Source of the DNA: Thiohalomonas denitrificans
Lineage (GTDB): Bacteria > Pseudomonadota > Gammaproteobacteria > Thiohalomonadales > Thiohalomonadaceae
Length of the DNA stretch: 64,000 nucleotides
Direction: 5' to 3'
NCBI RefSeq assembly: GCF_900102855.1
Contig: NZ_FMWD01000007.1
Coordinates: 1 to 64,000 of the forward strand
How positions within the stretch are numbered: position 1 is the first letter of the stretch; the number at the start of each line of letters is the position of its first letter. The notes beneath the pieces were generated by a model. The model had not been told where the DNA came from, did no database searches, and was given only the letters and a program-made list of their open reading frames with translations. Below are positions 6,672-15,454 of this stretch, piece after piece. The position numbers and the translations under genes were made by a program.

Positions 6672-8066
6672 GTGGCAGAAAACAGACACCTGAATTCTGG
6701 TGTCCATCGATATTCCGCGAGGAGGTTTCCCCTGGCCAATCAGCATGAATTCATTCGTGAGTCCCGCCGGCAGTGGAGTTCCGAGCCGGCCTTTGTGGCC
6801 TCCATGGCGGCCGCATCCGTCGGGCTCGGCAACCTGTGGCGATTCCCCTACATGATGGGTGAAAACGGGGGTGGCGCCTTTGTTGTTGCCTATCTGCTGG
6901 CCCTGTTTGTCGTGGTGGTGCCCATCATGATTCTGGAGGTGGCCGCCGGACGGCTTTCCCAGGGTAATACGGTGCACACCTATCGACAGGTAGGGCGCTT
7001 CGGCGGGGTATACGGCTGGTTCGTCGTGTTCATCACGTTGGTCATCACCAGCTACTACCTGGTCATTACCGGCTGGACCCTGGGTTACACGGTGGATGCC
7101 GTGCGGGGGCAGACCCAGGTCTTCGATGACTTCAGCGCCGGCTACAACTCGCTCTGGTACTTCTTCGCGGTAGCGATGCTGGCAGGATTCGTGTTGGTCC
7201 GGGGTGTCAAAGCCATTGAACTGCTGTCGAAGATCCTCATGCCGGTCCTGCTGGTAGTGATCGTCGGGCTGGTGATTGTCGCCAGCCGGACACCGGGCTG
7301 GGGTGAGGCCAAGGACTTTTTCTTCCAGGTGGACTGGCGCCGTCTCGCCGATGGCACGTTGTGGGCCTTTGCTTTCGGGCAGGCCTTTTACACGCTGGCG
7401 ATTGGACAGGGTTACCTGGTCACCTACGGCAGCTTTATTCCCCGCAAGACCCACGTGCCTCGCGCCTGTCTGGTGGTTGCCGGTACGGAGACCGCCGTTG
7501 CGCTGCTGGCCGGATGGATGATCTTTCCTTTTGTCTTCACCTTCGGCATGGCGCCCGATGAGGGGAGTCAGCTGGCCTTTGTCACTTTACCGCGGGTATT
7601 CGACGAGATGGGTAGCGGTGCCTGGCTGCCGATTCTGTTTTTTGGCCTGTTCTTTGCCGCGGCGTTCAGCTCCAGTTTGGCGGGCCTGAAGGTGGTGGTG
7701 GCCGCAGTGGCCGAAGAGTTCCGGCTGAGTGACAGGGCCGCCGTCTCTATCGTGATTGCGCTGATGCTGATCCTGGGCAGTGCCTCCGCGCTCAGCTTTA
7801 CCCCCATGGAGTGGACCATCGCCGGCGAACCGGTGCTTGAGGTACTGGATCGACTGGCCGGTGGTAATGTCATCATCTTTTCGGGTGTGGTCGGCGCGGC
7901 GCTGTTTTGCTGGTTCATTCCGCCGCATCGGATCCGTACCGTACTGGGCACCGAAACTCGGTGGTGGGAGTGGCGCATTTATTTGGTGGGGCGATATCTT
8001 CCGCTTGTGATGAGCATCTGGATTGTGCTGACCTACGCCTTCGCACAGCTGGATCTGGTGCCTTGA
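6672..8066 (+). CDS. Neurotransmitter:sodium symporter (NSS) family transporter
   Basis: An integral membrane Na+-coupled symporter of the LeuT-like NSS family, with about 11-12 helices. The signature in TM1 is VGLGNLWRFPYMMGENGGGAF. Bacterial members import amino acids; the substrate here cannot be told. GTG 6672 is the conventional in-frame start, but no Shine-Dalgarno sequence precedes it. GGAGG at 6721-6725 sits six bases before an in-frame CTG at 6732. A CTG start would give the short N-terminus (LANQHEFIRESRRQW) that NSS proteins normally have, so the true start may be 6732. The gene is divergent from the HExxH gene across about 140 bp. Confidence 0.93.
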   Translation: MAENRHLNSGVHRYSARRFPLANQHEFIRESRRQWSSEPAFVASMAAASVGLGNLWRFPYMMGENGGGAFVVAYLLALFVVVVPIMILEVAAGRLSQGNTVHTYRQVGRFGGVYGWFVVFITLVITSYYLVITGWTLGYTVDAVRGQTQVFDDFSAGYNSLWYFFAVAMLAGFVLVRGVKAIELLSKILMPVLLVVIVGLVIVASRTPGWGEAKDFFFQVDWRRLADGTLWAFAFGQAFYTLAIGQGYLVTYGSFIPRKTHVPRACLVVAGTETAVALLAGWMIFPFVFTFGMAPDEGSQLAFVTLPRVFDEMGSGAWLPILFFGLFFAAAFSSSLAGLKVVVAAVAEEFRLSDRAAVSIVIALMLILGSASALSFTPMEWTIAGEPVLEVLDRLAGGNVIIFSGVVGAALFCWFIPPHRIRTVLGTETRWWEWRIYLVGRYLPLVMSIWIVLTYAFAQLDLVP

Positions 8067-8179
8067 CGGCCGGAGTGCAGGCGGCGGAGGTTGGTGCCCG
8101 AGGAATTGATTCAGCTCAATGCTGCTTCGGGCCATCTGTGAGACACTTGACGTCCATTTCACCAGCACTCGAGCCCTTC

Positions 8180-8470
8180 ATGCCTTCACTACTAGGTCTT
8201 CCCCTGCGCGCCCAGCGCGGCGTGGGGCGTACCACCGGCCAGCAGATAGCCTTCGGCTTTGCCCTGCTGTTTTATTTGTTGGCTGCGGGCTGCCTGGTAT
8301 CGCTATTTATCTATACGCCAAAATCCCCTATTGATCCGATTCATGCCAGTCTTCTGGCCTGTGTGATCTTCTGTGCGAGTTCAGGTTTCGTCCTGCATAT
8401 CATCGGTTCGGCAAAACTGAAAGGGATCCTCTCCGGTCGCGACGATTACGTCATCGATTCCGACTCCTGA
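8180..8470 (+). CDS. Small hypothetical inner-membrane protein, 96 residues
   Basis: The start is ATG 8180 (MPSLLGLPLRAQRG). Two hydrophobic segments at about residues 24-44 and 55-75 are joined by a short polar loop (YTPKSPIDPIHA), giving a helical hairpin with a short acidic tail (DDYVIDSDS). No family is recognised. It lies 113 bp after the NSS transporter on the same strand and converges on psiE. Codon use resembles the neighbours. No clear Shine-Dalgarno sequence is seen, so existence is probable rather than certain. Confidence 0.55.
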   Translation: MPSLLGLPLRAQRGVGRTTGQQIAFGFALLFYLLAAGCLVSLFIYTPKSPIDPIHASLLACVIFCASSGFVLHIIGSAKLKGILSGRDDYVIDSDS

Positions 8471-8522
8471 AGTCACCACCGATCCAGCCGGCGATGCACA
8501 CACGGGGTCGCTGGTCGGTGGA

Positions 8523-9047
8523 TTATCGATCCCGGGGCTCATCCTCGTACTCTTGTCGCAGTAGCACTTTCCGGGGGTGTTTCCAGGCAACCAGCCAGTA
8601 GGTGATACCCAGTGCAATCAGTAATGCACCGGTTGCCCAGATATACCCCGGATCCAGTATCTGGTAGTCGAAGACGATGACTTTTCGTGCCACCGCCATC
8701 AGTGCGGTGGCAATCACCAGCTTGACGTGGATGACATCGTCACGCAGGTAGAGCGTGATGTTGATGAAGATCTCGATGGCGATGAGTACGGCCAGAAAGG
8801 CACCAAATGTTGCTAACAGGTCCTGGATTTCCAGCATGAGCAAGGGTGGCTGGACCAGCCGCTGATAAAGCACATACACCACGTCGACAACCCCCCACAG
8901 GATCACCAGCGCCATGAGTACCGAGAGGGCGCGTACCGCATAGCTGATTACCTGATGCAGTACCTTGATCAGGGGATCCTGTTGGTCAGTGGTCAGTGAA
9001 GCGTGATCGTTTTCTTCGGTATCTTCCCGGCGACGATTGATTTTCAT
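8523..9047 (-). CDS. psiE: PsiE-family membrane protein
   Basis: A protein of 174 residues with four hydrophobic segments and the PsiE (phosphate-starvation-inducible E) family pattern, including LLATFGAFLAVLIAIEIFINI and HVKLVIATALMAVARKVIVFDY. The function of PsiE is unknown; in E. coli the gene responds to phosphate limitation. The N-terminus is charged and cytoplasmic. It follows the TraB-family gene on the same strand after 78 bp and may be co-transcribed with it. No Pho box was recognised upstream. Confidence 0.88.
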   Translation of the reverse strand: MKINRRREDTEENDHASLTTDQQDPLIKVLHQVISYAVRALSVLMALVILWGVVDVVYVLYQRLVQPPLLMLEIQDLLATFGAFLAVLIAIEIFINITLYLRDDVIHVKLVIATALMAVARKVIVFDYQILDPGYIWATGALLIALGITYWLVAWKHPRKVLLRQEYEDEPRDR

Positions 9048-9125
9048 GGGTCGGTTTCCTGGCTATGCGGGGAAAGCGAGTTCGGTGCAAGTGGTTGGAG
9101 TTTACGCATCCCGGGAGGGTTCATT

Positions 9126-10334
9126 TCAGCCTCCGAGCAGGTGGTCGTATATCCGGAAGCCGGCCAGGTAGGTTCCCAAAGAGGAGCCCAGGCCCGCCAG
9201 AAAGAACACCAGCAGCGTTCGTGAGACGCGGTTGCGCCACCAGCCCCGGAGCGAAGTGACATCGGAGCGCAGGGTGCCGAAATCGGCCACACGCGGTTTG
9301 CGCAGCCACACCTCGACGGCCCCGGCGACCATGCTCGCACCGATCATCGGGTTGAGCGAGGTCCAGGGCGCCGCGATAAAGGCGGTAAGAATGGTCAGCG
9401 GGTGGGCGCCGGCGATCAGGGTGCCGACGGCCGACAGCGTGCCGTTGATGAGGATCCATTCCCATACCAGTAGTCCACCGAGTTCCGGACTGCGCGAAAA
9501 ACCGATGGCAAAGCCGGTCAGTACGACCGCAACAATGACCCAGGGCAGCACGCGCGGCCAGCGTGCACGCGGCGGGAGGGTTTCCAGGTTTGCGATTGTC
9601 GCCTGCGGATCGGTACATCCTTCACCCCGTGAGAGATAATCGGCAAGTCCCTTTAAGTGACCGGCCCCGATTACTACCAGTACCCGGCGGTAATTCCCCG
9701 CAGCGGTTTCTTCGCACAGGCGGGCTGCCATGTAGCGATCGCGTTCATCGATGAGTGGTCCCTGGAGTGTGGCGGAGCGCTCGGTGAATTCCGCGAAAGT
9801 GGTTTCAAGGATATCACCCTCTTTCAGCCGTTCTATCTCTTCCTCACTCACCTTTTCCCGGGAAAGAACGCTGGCCAACAGCCCGCCCAGCAGGGTAAAC
9901 CTCTGCGAGCGGGGCGTACCGTGATAGGTGCGCCTCAGCGTGATGCCAATGTCGCGATCGACCAGCAACACGGGAATGCTGTGGGCAAGCGCCCGCTCCA
10001 CCGCCGCCCGCATCTCCGCCCCCGGTTCCACGCCAAACTGCTCGGCCAGACGCTGCTGATAGGCGCCCAAAGCCAGGGAGGCGGCCAGCATCCCCGCCTT
10101 GCCGTCGCGGATGAGCCGAAAGAGGTTGGTCTGCCCCCAGACATCGGGTGTGGTCAATGCCGCATGACGGGAGGGACAGAGTTCCACGGCCACCGCATCA
10201 TACTGCCCTCCATCGAGCTGCCTGGTGACCTCTTCGGCGCTGGCCCGCGAGACATGGGCAGTGCCGAGCAGGGTGAATTCGACATTACCGCGCCGGATGA
10301 CGCGGATGGGTTCCTGGCTGAGGGATGTAGGCAT
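9126..10334 (-). CDS. TraB-family membrane protein
   Basis: Residues 1 to about 225 form a TraB/PrgY-type domain with GTAHVS near residue 25, VELCPSR, and GAGHLKGL near 225, motifs shared with proposed Tiki/TraB metal-dependent peptidases. The C-terminal third holds four to five membrane helices (VLPWVIVAVVLTGFAIGF onwards). Bacterial relatives include the enterococcal pheromone-shutdown protein, but most have no assigned role. Length (402) is normal. psiE lies downstream on the same strand. The ATG at 10334 opens MPTSLSQEPIRVI, matching the expected short leader before the first strand. Confidence 0.9.
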   Translation of the reverse strand: MPTSLSQEPIRVIRRGNVEFTLLGTAHVSRASAEEVTRQLDGGQYDAVAVELCPSRHAALTTPDVWGQTNLFRLIRDGKAGMLAASLALGAYQQRLAEQFGVEPGAEMRAAVERALAHSIPVLLVDRDIGITLRRTYHGTPRSQRFTLLGGLLASVLSREKVSEEEIERLKEGDILETTFAEFTERSATLQGPLIDERDRYMAARLCEETAAGNYRRVLVVIGAGHLKGLADYLSRGEGCTDPQATIANLETLPPRARWPRVLPWVIVAVVLTGFAIGFSRSPELGGLLVWEWILINGTLSAVGTLIAGAHPLTILTAFIAAPWTSLNPMIGASMVAGAVEVWLRKPRVADFGTLRSDVTSLRGWWRNRVSRTLLVFFLAGLGSSLGTYLAGFRIYDHLLGG

Positions 10335-10508
10335 GGGTTCCGGGAGTTGTGATGGCTAAGGGGAATTATCGACCACCCGTGCAGGGGGAAACAACCGCCG
10401 CGTTTCGATTGCGGGTGAATGGAGGCGTGAAAGCCGTATGGAGATGTATTCTTTCTGCATGGCAAGATTGCTGTTGTCCTTGCCAGCCGGCTTCAGCGAG
10501 GAGTACCG

Positions 10509-11441
10509 ATGCGCTTAATCGCCCCCTTGTCACGACGACGCTTTCTCGGCGCGCTGGGTTGTGCCATCGCTCTCGGCGGGATCTCCAGCGGTTTTGGTGC
10601 CAATTGGGAACGGCCGGTAAACACCAAACCTGTCCCCGGTACGGGCGAACCGCTCGCTGTGATCGGCATGGGGACCTGGATTACCTTCAACGTCGGAACC
10701 GACCCCCTCCTGCGTGATGAGCGCACCGAGGTACTGCGCACCTTCTTTGAGCTGGGCGGTGAACTGATCGACTCCTCGCCCATGTATGGCTCGGCGGAGG
10801 CGGTGCTCGGCTATGGCCTGGAGAAGCTCGGTTATCCGCCGGACCTGTTTGCGGCTACCAAGGTGTGGACCTCATCGGGGGCCGAAGGCCCCTCTCAGGT
10901 TTCCGAGTCGCGGCGCTTGTGGGGTGTCGATCGTTTCGATCTGCTGCAGGTGCATAACCTGGTGGCCTGGCGAGAGCATCTTGAGACGCTGTTTGCCATG
11001 AAGGAGGAGGGCAGGGTCCGTTATGTTGGTATCACCACGTCCCACGGCCGCCGGCACAAGGATCTGGAGGCGATCATGCGCAGCCAGCCTATCGATTTTG
11101 TTCAGGTGACCTACAACGCCGTCGATCGTGAAGTGGAATCGCGCATCCTGCCGTTGGCAGTAGAACGCAATATCGCCGTGATTGCCAACCGTCCCTATCA
11201 AGGCGGATCGCTGATCAACAAGGTACAGCGCCATCCGCTGCCGGAGTGGGCGGCGGAGTGCGGGTGCCGCAACTGGCCGGAGCTCCTGCTCAAGTACATT
11301 GTCTCCCATCCGGTTGTCACCTGTGTCATACCCGCAACCACCCGGGTTGAACATATGCGCGAAAATATGGGTGCCGCCACCGGTTCTCTGCCCGATGCGG
11401 CGATGCGTGAGCGCATATCGGCTTACGTCCGGGATCTGTGA
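10509..11441 (+). CDS. Tat-exported aldo/keto reductase
   Basis: The protein begins MRLIAPLSRRRFLGALG, a twin-arginine signal (SRRRFLG), so it is probably folded with cofactor before export to the periplasm. The aldo/keto reductase tetrad is complete: Asp and Tyr in LIDSSPMYGSAE, Lys in FAATKVW, His in LLQVHN. The barrel ends with the family's VIPATTRVEHMRENM segment. The substrate is unknown. GAGGAG seven bases upstream supports the ATG. The stop overlaps the start of the DUF6064 gene (TGATG), so the pair is translationally coupled. Confidence 0.93.
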   Translation: MRLIAPLSRRRFLGALGCAIALGGISSGFGANWERPVNTKPVPGTGEPLAVIGMGTWITFNVGTDPLLRDERTEVLRTFFELGGELIDSSPMYGSAEAVLGYGLEKLGYPPDLFAATKVWTSSGAEGPSQVSESRRLWGVDRFDLLQVHNLVAWREHLETLFAMKEEGRVRYVGITTSHGRRHKDLEAIMRSQPIDFVQVTYNAVDREVESRILPLAVERNIAVIANRPYQGGSLINKVQRHPLPEWAAECGCRNWPELLLKYIVSHPVVTCVIPATTRVEHMRENMGAATGSLPDAAMRERISAYVRDL

Positions 11442-12112
11442 TGGGCGAGTGGCAGGGCTACCGGTTGGACGACCTGCTGATGTTCACGCCGGAGGTCTAT
11501 TTCCGGTTGTTCGAGCGCTATAACGGAATGTTGTGGCCGGGCCATTTAGTGGCTCTTTCCGTCGCGATCTGGATGTTCGTCGTCACCCGCGACAGCGGGC
11601 TGCGGCAAAGCCGCTGGATTGCCGGCGTACTCGGTGCCGCCTGGCTGTTCATTGCCTGGGCCTTCTTTTTCCGTTACTACGCCGAGATATTCCTGGCTGC
11701 ACCCTGGTTTGCTGTCGGCTTCGCACTTCAGGGGCTACTGTTGATCACTGCTGGCACCCTGGGTCGGCTGCGCTTTGCCTGGGGTACGGATGCGGTCGGA
11801 GGCGTTGGAGCCATGCTGCTGTTTTATGCCGCAGTGGGCCACCCCTTGATCGGAATTTTATCGGGTCGTGAATGGGAGGCAATTGAACTGTTTCTGCTTA
11901 CTCCGGACCCGACCGCTATTGGTACTCTCGGCCTTTTGTTGATGATCTCTGGCCGCAGCACTTGGATGCTGGCCCTGGGACCACTGCTGTGGTGTGTGAT
12001 CAGTGGTGCCACTTATTGGGTCATGGAGGCGGACTCGGGTGCGGGTGTTATTTTTGCTGCGCTGGTCGCCTTCGCCGCAATGGTTGCGCGCAGCTTGGTG
12101 CCGCGCCTTTGA
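11441..12112 (+). CDS. DUF6064-like membrane protein
   Basis: A 223-residue protein with about six to seven hydrophobic helices (PGHLVALSVAIWMFVV, AAWLFIAWAFFF, WFAVGFALQGLLLI and others). The N-terminal MFTPEVYFRLFERYN resembles the DUF6064 family of uncharacterised inner-membrane proteins. ATG 11441 overlaps the aldo/keto reductase stop as TGATG; a GTG three bases earlier is also in frame. The tight link to a Tat-exported reductase suggests a shared process, for example membrane electron delivery, but nothing in the sequence shows a cofactor site. Confidence 0.78.
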   Translation: MGEWQGYRLDDLLMFTPEVYFRLFERYNGMLWPGHLVALSVAIWMFVVTRDSGLRQSRWIAGVLGAAWLFIAWAFFFRYYAEIFLAAPWFAVGFALQGLLLITAGTLGRLRFAWGTDAVGGVGAMLLFYAAVGHPLIGILSGREWEAIELFLLTPDPTAIGTLGLLLMISGRSTWMLALGPLLWCVISGATYWVMEADSGAGVIFAALVAFAAMVARSLVPRL

Positions 12113-12227
12113 TCTTTGCAGCACCTGTTCAATGACCGATAGCCGGCCATCGGTGGTTTCACGCTCGGGCCTGGAACGATCGATTTTCGCGTGAGCCACG
12201 AGTTCGATTCGATTAGAATGGCGCACG

Positions 12228-14030
12228 ATGAAAAATAGAGCGAACTTTATCCGCGTTGGCCTTTTGACGCTTCTGTTCGCCTCCTCTTTGGCTGCCGCCG
12301 ATGTACGTATCGGGGTCCTCAACTATCGCGGCGCCGAGCAGGTGATGGAGACCTGGGGCGGTACCGTTGAATACCTGCGACGGGCCCTTCCCGACCGGGA
12401 ATTTCGCTTGCTGCCTCTCGACTTTGTGGCACTGGATGCGGCGCTGTCCGCCGGAGAGTTGGACTTCGTACTCACCAATCCCGGCAATTATGTGCAGCTG
12501 GAGGCCGCATACGGTATCTCGCGCATCGCCACTGTAGAGTCGAGCATCACCGATGACCCGAATTACAGCATTGGCTCGGCTGTGGTCGTACGCCGGGACA
12601 ATCAGGCTCTGCAAGAACTGGATGATCTGAAGGACCATTCTCTGCTGGCCGTGGACCGCGGCGCGTTCGGCGGCTATCAGGTGGCGGAGGCATCGCTGCG
12701 GGCAGCCGGAGTTGAACCCGGGGACCTTCGGCTTCGTTTCATCGGTTTCCCCATGGACCGTGTGGCCCATGCGGTCGCTGCCGGGGAAGCAGACGCCGGT
12801 ATCCTGCGGGCCTGTCTGCTGGAAAGGATGGTGGTCGAGGGACAGCTGCCGCCGGGAGAATTGCGGGTGCTGGCGCCGCAAAACCACTACGGCTTCCGTT
12901 GCACCGCTTCGACTCCCCTCTATCCGGACTGGCCGTTCGCGAAGGCCCGGGACACGTCACGCGAGTTGGCGAAACGGGTGACACAGGCACTGTTTGCCCT
13001 CGAATCAGATGAAGCTCCGGCCGCCTTCACGGGTTGGACCATCCCCGTGGATTATCAGCCGGTCCACGACCTGTTTCGCCGTCTTGAGCTGCCGCCCTAC
13101 AGCCGTGATTCACAGATGACACCCGTGGAAATGGTTCGACGCTATTGGCCGTGGCTGCTGGGCCTGCTTCTGTCGGCGGTATGGATGGTGTGGCATACCG
13201 CTCGGGTGGAGCAGCAGGTGCGGGTTCGCACTGCCCAGCTTTCTGCGGCCAACGAACGGTTGAAACAGGCGATGCAGGAACAGGCAGCGGCGGAGAGGGT
13301 TATCCGCCAGCGGGAGGCGGAATTGGCCCACGCAGCGCGGGTGAATACCGTGGGTGAACTCGCGGCCGGAATGGCCCATGAAGTCAACCAGCCGCTGGCG
13401 GCCATCGGCAACTACGCCGAAGGGTGTCTGGTACGATTGCGACAACAGGAAGCCGCACCGGAGTTGATCGATGCACTGCGGGAGATCGACACTCAAGCGG
13501 CCCGCGCAGGGGCCATTGTTCACCGGCTGCGTAGTTTTCTTCGCAAGGAGGAGCCAAGACCCGTACCGATCGATTTGAATGATGCGGTAATCGAGGCGGT
13601 TTCACTGTTTGCGCCGGAGGCGCATCGGCATCACGTGGCTTTGCGGACCGTTCTGGCGCCGTCGCTGCCACGGGTATGCGGTGAATCGATTCAGCTCGAG
13701 CAGGTCGTTTTGAATTTGATGCGCAATGCACTGGAGGTGCTGGAGGAGGCCGAGTGCGAGCGGAGGGAGATCGAGGTCATCTCCGCCCGCGTAGCCGATG
13801 GTGTTCGCGTTACGGTGATGGACTCCGGTCCCGGCCTGAGTGAAGAAGCGCGGCAGCATCTGTTCGAGCCGTTCTTTACCACCAAGCCGCAAGGCATGGG
13901 TCTGGGCCTTTCCATTAGCCGCAGTATTATCGAGGCGCACGGTGGTGGGCTGGCGGTGGCCGATGCCCCGAACGGTGGTGCTGCCCTGGAATTCACGCTG
14001 CCCGTGGCGAAAGACGATCATGAACTTTGA
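12228..14030 (+). CDS. ttrS: TtrS-type sensor histidine kinase with PhnD-like periplasmic domain
   Basis: A signal/anchor (residues 5-23) is followed by a periplasmic substrate-binding domain of the PhnD/TtrS type to about residue 300, opening DVRIGVLNYRGAEQ. One membrane helix spans about 307-323, then a coiled coil, a HisKA H-box with His384 in LAAGMAHEVNQPLAAI, and an HATPase domain with N-box NLMRNALEV, G1 DSGPGLS and G2 GMGLGLSIS. Two periplasmic cysteines (196 in RACLLERM, 225 in FRCTAS) are visible. TtrS proteins detect tetrathionate; relatives detect thiosulfate. The gene overlaps ttrR by 11 bases and lies upstream of ttrBCA, which makes the assignment strong. Confidence 0.92.
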   Translation: MKNRANFIRVGLLTLLFASSLAAADVRIGVLNYRGAEQVMETWGGTVEYLRRALPDREFRLLPLDFVALDAALSAGELDFVLTNPGNYVQLEAAYGISRIATVESSITDDPNYSIGSAVVVRRDNQALQELDDLKDHSLLAVDRGAFGGYQVAEASLRAAGVEPGDLRLRFIGFPMDRVAHAVAAGEADAGILRACLLERMVVEGQLPPGELRVLAPQNHYGFRCTASTPLYPDWPFAKARDTSRELAKRVTQALFALESDEAPAAFTGWTIPVDYQPVHDLFRRLELPPYSRDSQMTPVEMVRRYWPWLLGLLLSAVWMVWHTARVEQQVRVRTAQLSAANERLKQAMQEQAAAERVIRQREAELAHAARVNTVGELAAGMAHEVNQPLAAIGNYAEGCLVRLRQQEAAPELIDALREIDTQAARAGAIVHRLRSFLRKEEPRPVPIDLNDAVIEAVSLFAPEAHRHHVALRTVLAPSLPRVCGESIQLEQVVLNLMRNALEVLEEAECERREIEVISARVADGVRVTVMDSGPGLSEEARQHLFEPFFTTKPQGMGLGLSISRSIIEAHGGGLAVADAPNGGAALEFTLPVAKDDHEL

Positions 14031-14634
14031 GCCGACGCTATTCGTAGTGGATGATGACGAGGCCATGCGCCGTTCGTTGAAATGGTTGCTGGAGACGCTA
14101 CGGCTCCCGCTGCAGACTTTCGGCTCTGCCGAGGCTTTTCTGGAGGGTTACCGGGGTGAACCGGGAGTTCTGATCCTGGATGTGCGCATGCCGGGAATGA
14201 GTGGGCTGGAATTGCTGGAGCGGTTGGCCGAAAGTCATCCCTCCCTGCCGGCAATCCTGCTAACAGCCCACGGTGATGTGCCGATGGCGGTGCGGGCCAT
14301 GCGTGTCGGGGCCTTCGATTTCGTACAGAAGCCCTACAATGGTCAGGCACTTCTCGAGCGGGTACAGGCGGCGACAGGAGAGGCCCGGCGTCGGCACCAG
14401 CGGCAGGACGAACGCGATTCGGCCGCTGCCCGGCTGGAGTCGCTGACACCGCGGGAGTGCGAGGTGCTGGAGCTGGTTGCGGCTGGCGAACCAAACAAGC
14501 GTATTGCCCGGGAGCTCGGTATCAGCCTCCGGACTGTAGAGGTTCACCGTCACAATCTGATGGAAAAACTGGATGCCCATAGCGTCGGGGACGTGATTCG
14601 ACTCTACCTCTCCGCCACGAATGGGACCCCTTAA
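14020..14634 (+). CDS. ttrR: TtrR-type response regulator (FixJ/LuxR class)
   Basis: The start is ATG 14020, inside the end of ttrS. The receiver domain has the acidic pocket DDDE at 11-14, phospho-acceptor Asp54 in LILDVRMPGMSG, Thr in LLTAHGD and Lys in FVQKPYN. A LuxR-type helix-turn-helix follows (LTPRECEVLELVAAGEPNKRIA… then RTVEVHRHNLMEKL). Length 204 is typical of the FixJ/TtrR class. It should bind the region before ttrB, where two identical 11-bp repeats lie 21 bp apart. Its own expression is coupled to ttrS. Confidence 0.93.
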   Translation: MNFEPTLFVVDDDEAMRRSLKWLLETLRLPLQTFGSAEAFLEGYRGEPGVLILDVRMPGMSGLELLERLAESHPSLPAILLTAHGDVPMAVRAMRVGAFDFVQKPYNGQALLERVQAATGEARRRHQRQDERDSAAARLESLTPRECEVLELVAAGEPNKRIARELGISLRTVEVHRHNLMEKLDAHSVGDVIRLYLSATNGTP

Positions 14635-14639
14635 GTAAA

Positions 14640-14671
14640 AACCACAATACGCCTGCGGCTAACCACAATAC
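14640..14671 (+). promoter_or_regulatory. Direct repeat, candidate TtrR operator
   Basis: AACCACAATAC occurs exactly at 14640-14650 and 14661-14671. The start-to-start distance is 21 bp, two helical turns, so both copies face the same side of DNA. They sit in the 100-bp gap between ttrR and ttrB. Assignment to TtrR is inference from position and spacing. Confidence 0.55.
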
Positions 14672-14697
14672 CCTCGTGATTGTAACGGGGGTTAGCC

Positions 14698-14711
14698 TTG
14701 ATGTGCATCAA
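14698..14711 (+). promoter_or_regulatory. Perfect FNR-type palindrome before ttrB
   Basis: TTGATGTGCATCAA matches the FNR consensus TTGAT-N4-ATCAA in all ten defined positions. Its centre is only about 30 bp before the ttrB ATG, too close for a class II activator site serving a promoter just upstream of the ATG. It may repress, or assist a promoter placed further upstream. Confidence 0.75.
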
Positions 14712-14734
14712 GCATACGAGACGAGGTTGGCCCC

Positions 14735-15454
14735 ATGGATACATCCCGCCGTAACTTCTTCAAAGGTATCGCCGTCGGAGCAGCGGCGACCGCCGTTGCT
14801 CCGAGCCACGCCGTCACCGAACGTCCCACAGGTGACTCCCGCCAGCGCTGGGGTATGGTCATTGACCTGCGTCGCTGCATCGGCTGTCAGGCCTGTACCG
14901 TTGCCTGTGGCACTGAAAATCGCACTCCGCTCGGTAGCTATCGCACCGTGGTCTCCCAGTATGAGCTCAGCGAGGGCGATCGGCCACGCCGCGCGGTACT
15001 GCCGCGTCTTTGCAATCATTGCGAGGACCCGCCCTGCATCCCGGTCTGCCCGGTGGATGCCACCTTTCAACGTGCCGACGGCATCGTGCTGGTGGACAAC
15101 ACCCGCTGCGTCGGTTGCGGCTACTGCGTTCAGGCCTGTCCCTACGATGCGCGTTTTATCAACGCAGAGACCGGCACGGCCGACAAGTGCACCTTCTGCG
15201 CCCACCGGGTCGATGCGGGACTGCTGCCGGCCTGTGTCGAGACCTGTGTCGGCGGGGCCCGCGTGTTCGGTGACCTCAATGACCCCGATAGTGCGGTCTC
15301 GCAGTTGATCGCAGAACATCGCGTCAGCCGTCTCAACGAACAGGCCGGCACCGAACCGCAGGTTCGTTATATCGGCCTGGACGGGAGGCTGCAAAACAAG
15401 GTGGAGGGAGTGCCGGCCCCGCTGCGCGCATCCCTTGAGGAGGTGATGTCATGA
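14735..15454 (+). CDS. ttrB: Tetrathionate reductase iron-sulfur subunit TtrB
   Basis: The start MDTSRRNFFKGIAVG carries a twin-arginine signal (SRRNFFKG), so the subunit is exported folded. Four cysteine clusters for [4Fe-4S] centres are seen: CIGCQACTVAC, CNHCEDPPCIPVC, CVGCGYCVQAC and, with the last group, CTFCAHRVDAGLLPAC. It should carry electrons from TtrC to the catalytic TtrA. A purine-rich ACGAGG lies upstream of the ATG at 14735. The last four bases overlap ttrC (ATGA). The related NrfC/PhsB/DmsB families share this architecture; the neighbouring ttrSR and ttrA decide the name. Confidence 0.93.
   Translation: MDTSRRNFFKGIAVGAAATAVAPSHAVTERPTGDSRQRWGMVIDLRRCIGCQACTVACGTENRTPLGSYRTVVSQYELSEGDRPRRAVLPRLCNHCEDPPCIPVCPVDATFQRADGIVLVDNTRCVGCGYCVQACPYDARFINAETGTADKCTFCAHRVDAGLLPACVETCVGGARVFGDLNDPDSAVSQLIAEHRVSRLNEQAGTEPQVRYIGLDGRLQNKVEGVPAPLRASLEEVMS

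Noticed and set aside
14698-14711. CRP (cAMP) site
   Set aside because: The half sites are TTGAT/ATCAA, not TGTGA/TCACA, so FNR-type binding fits better.
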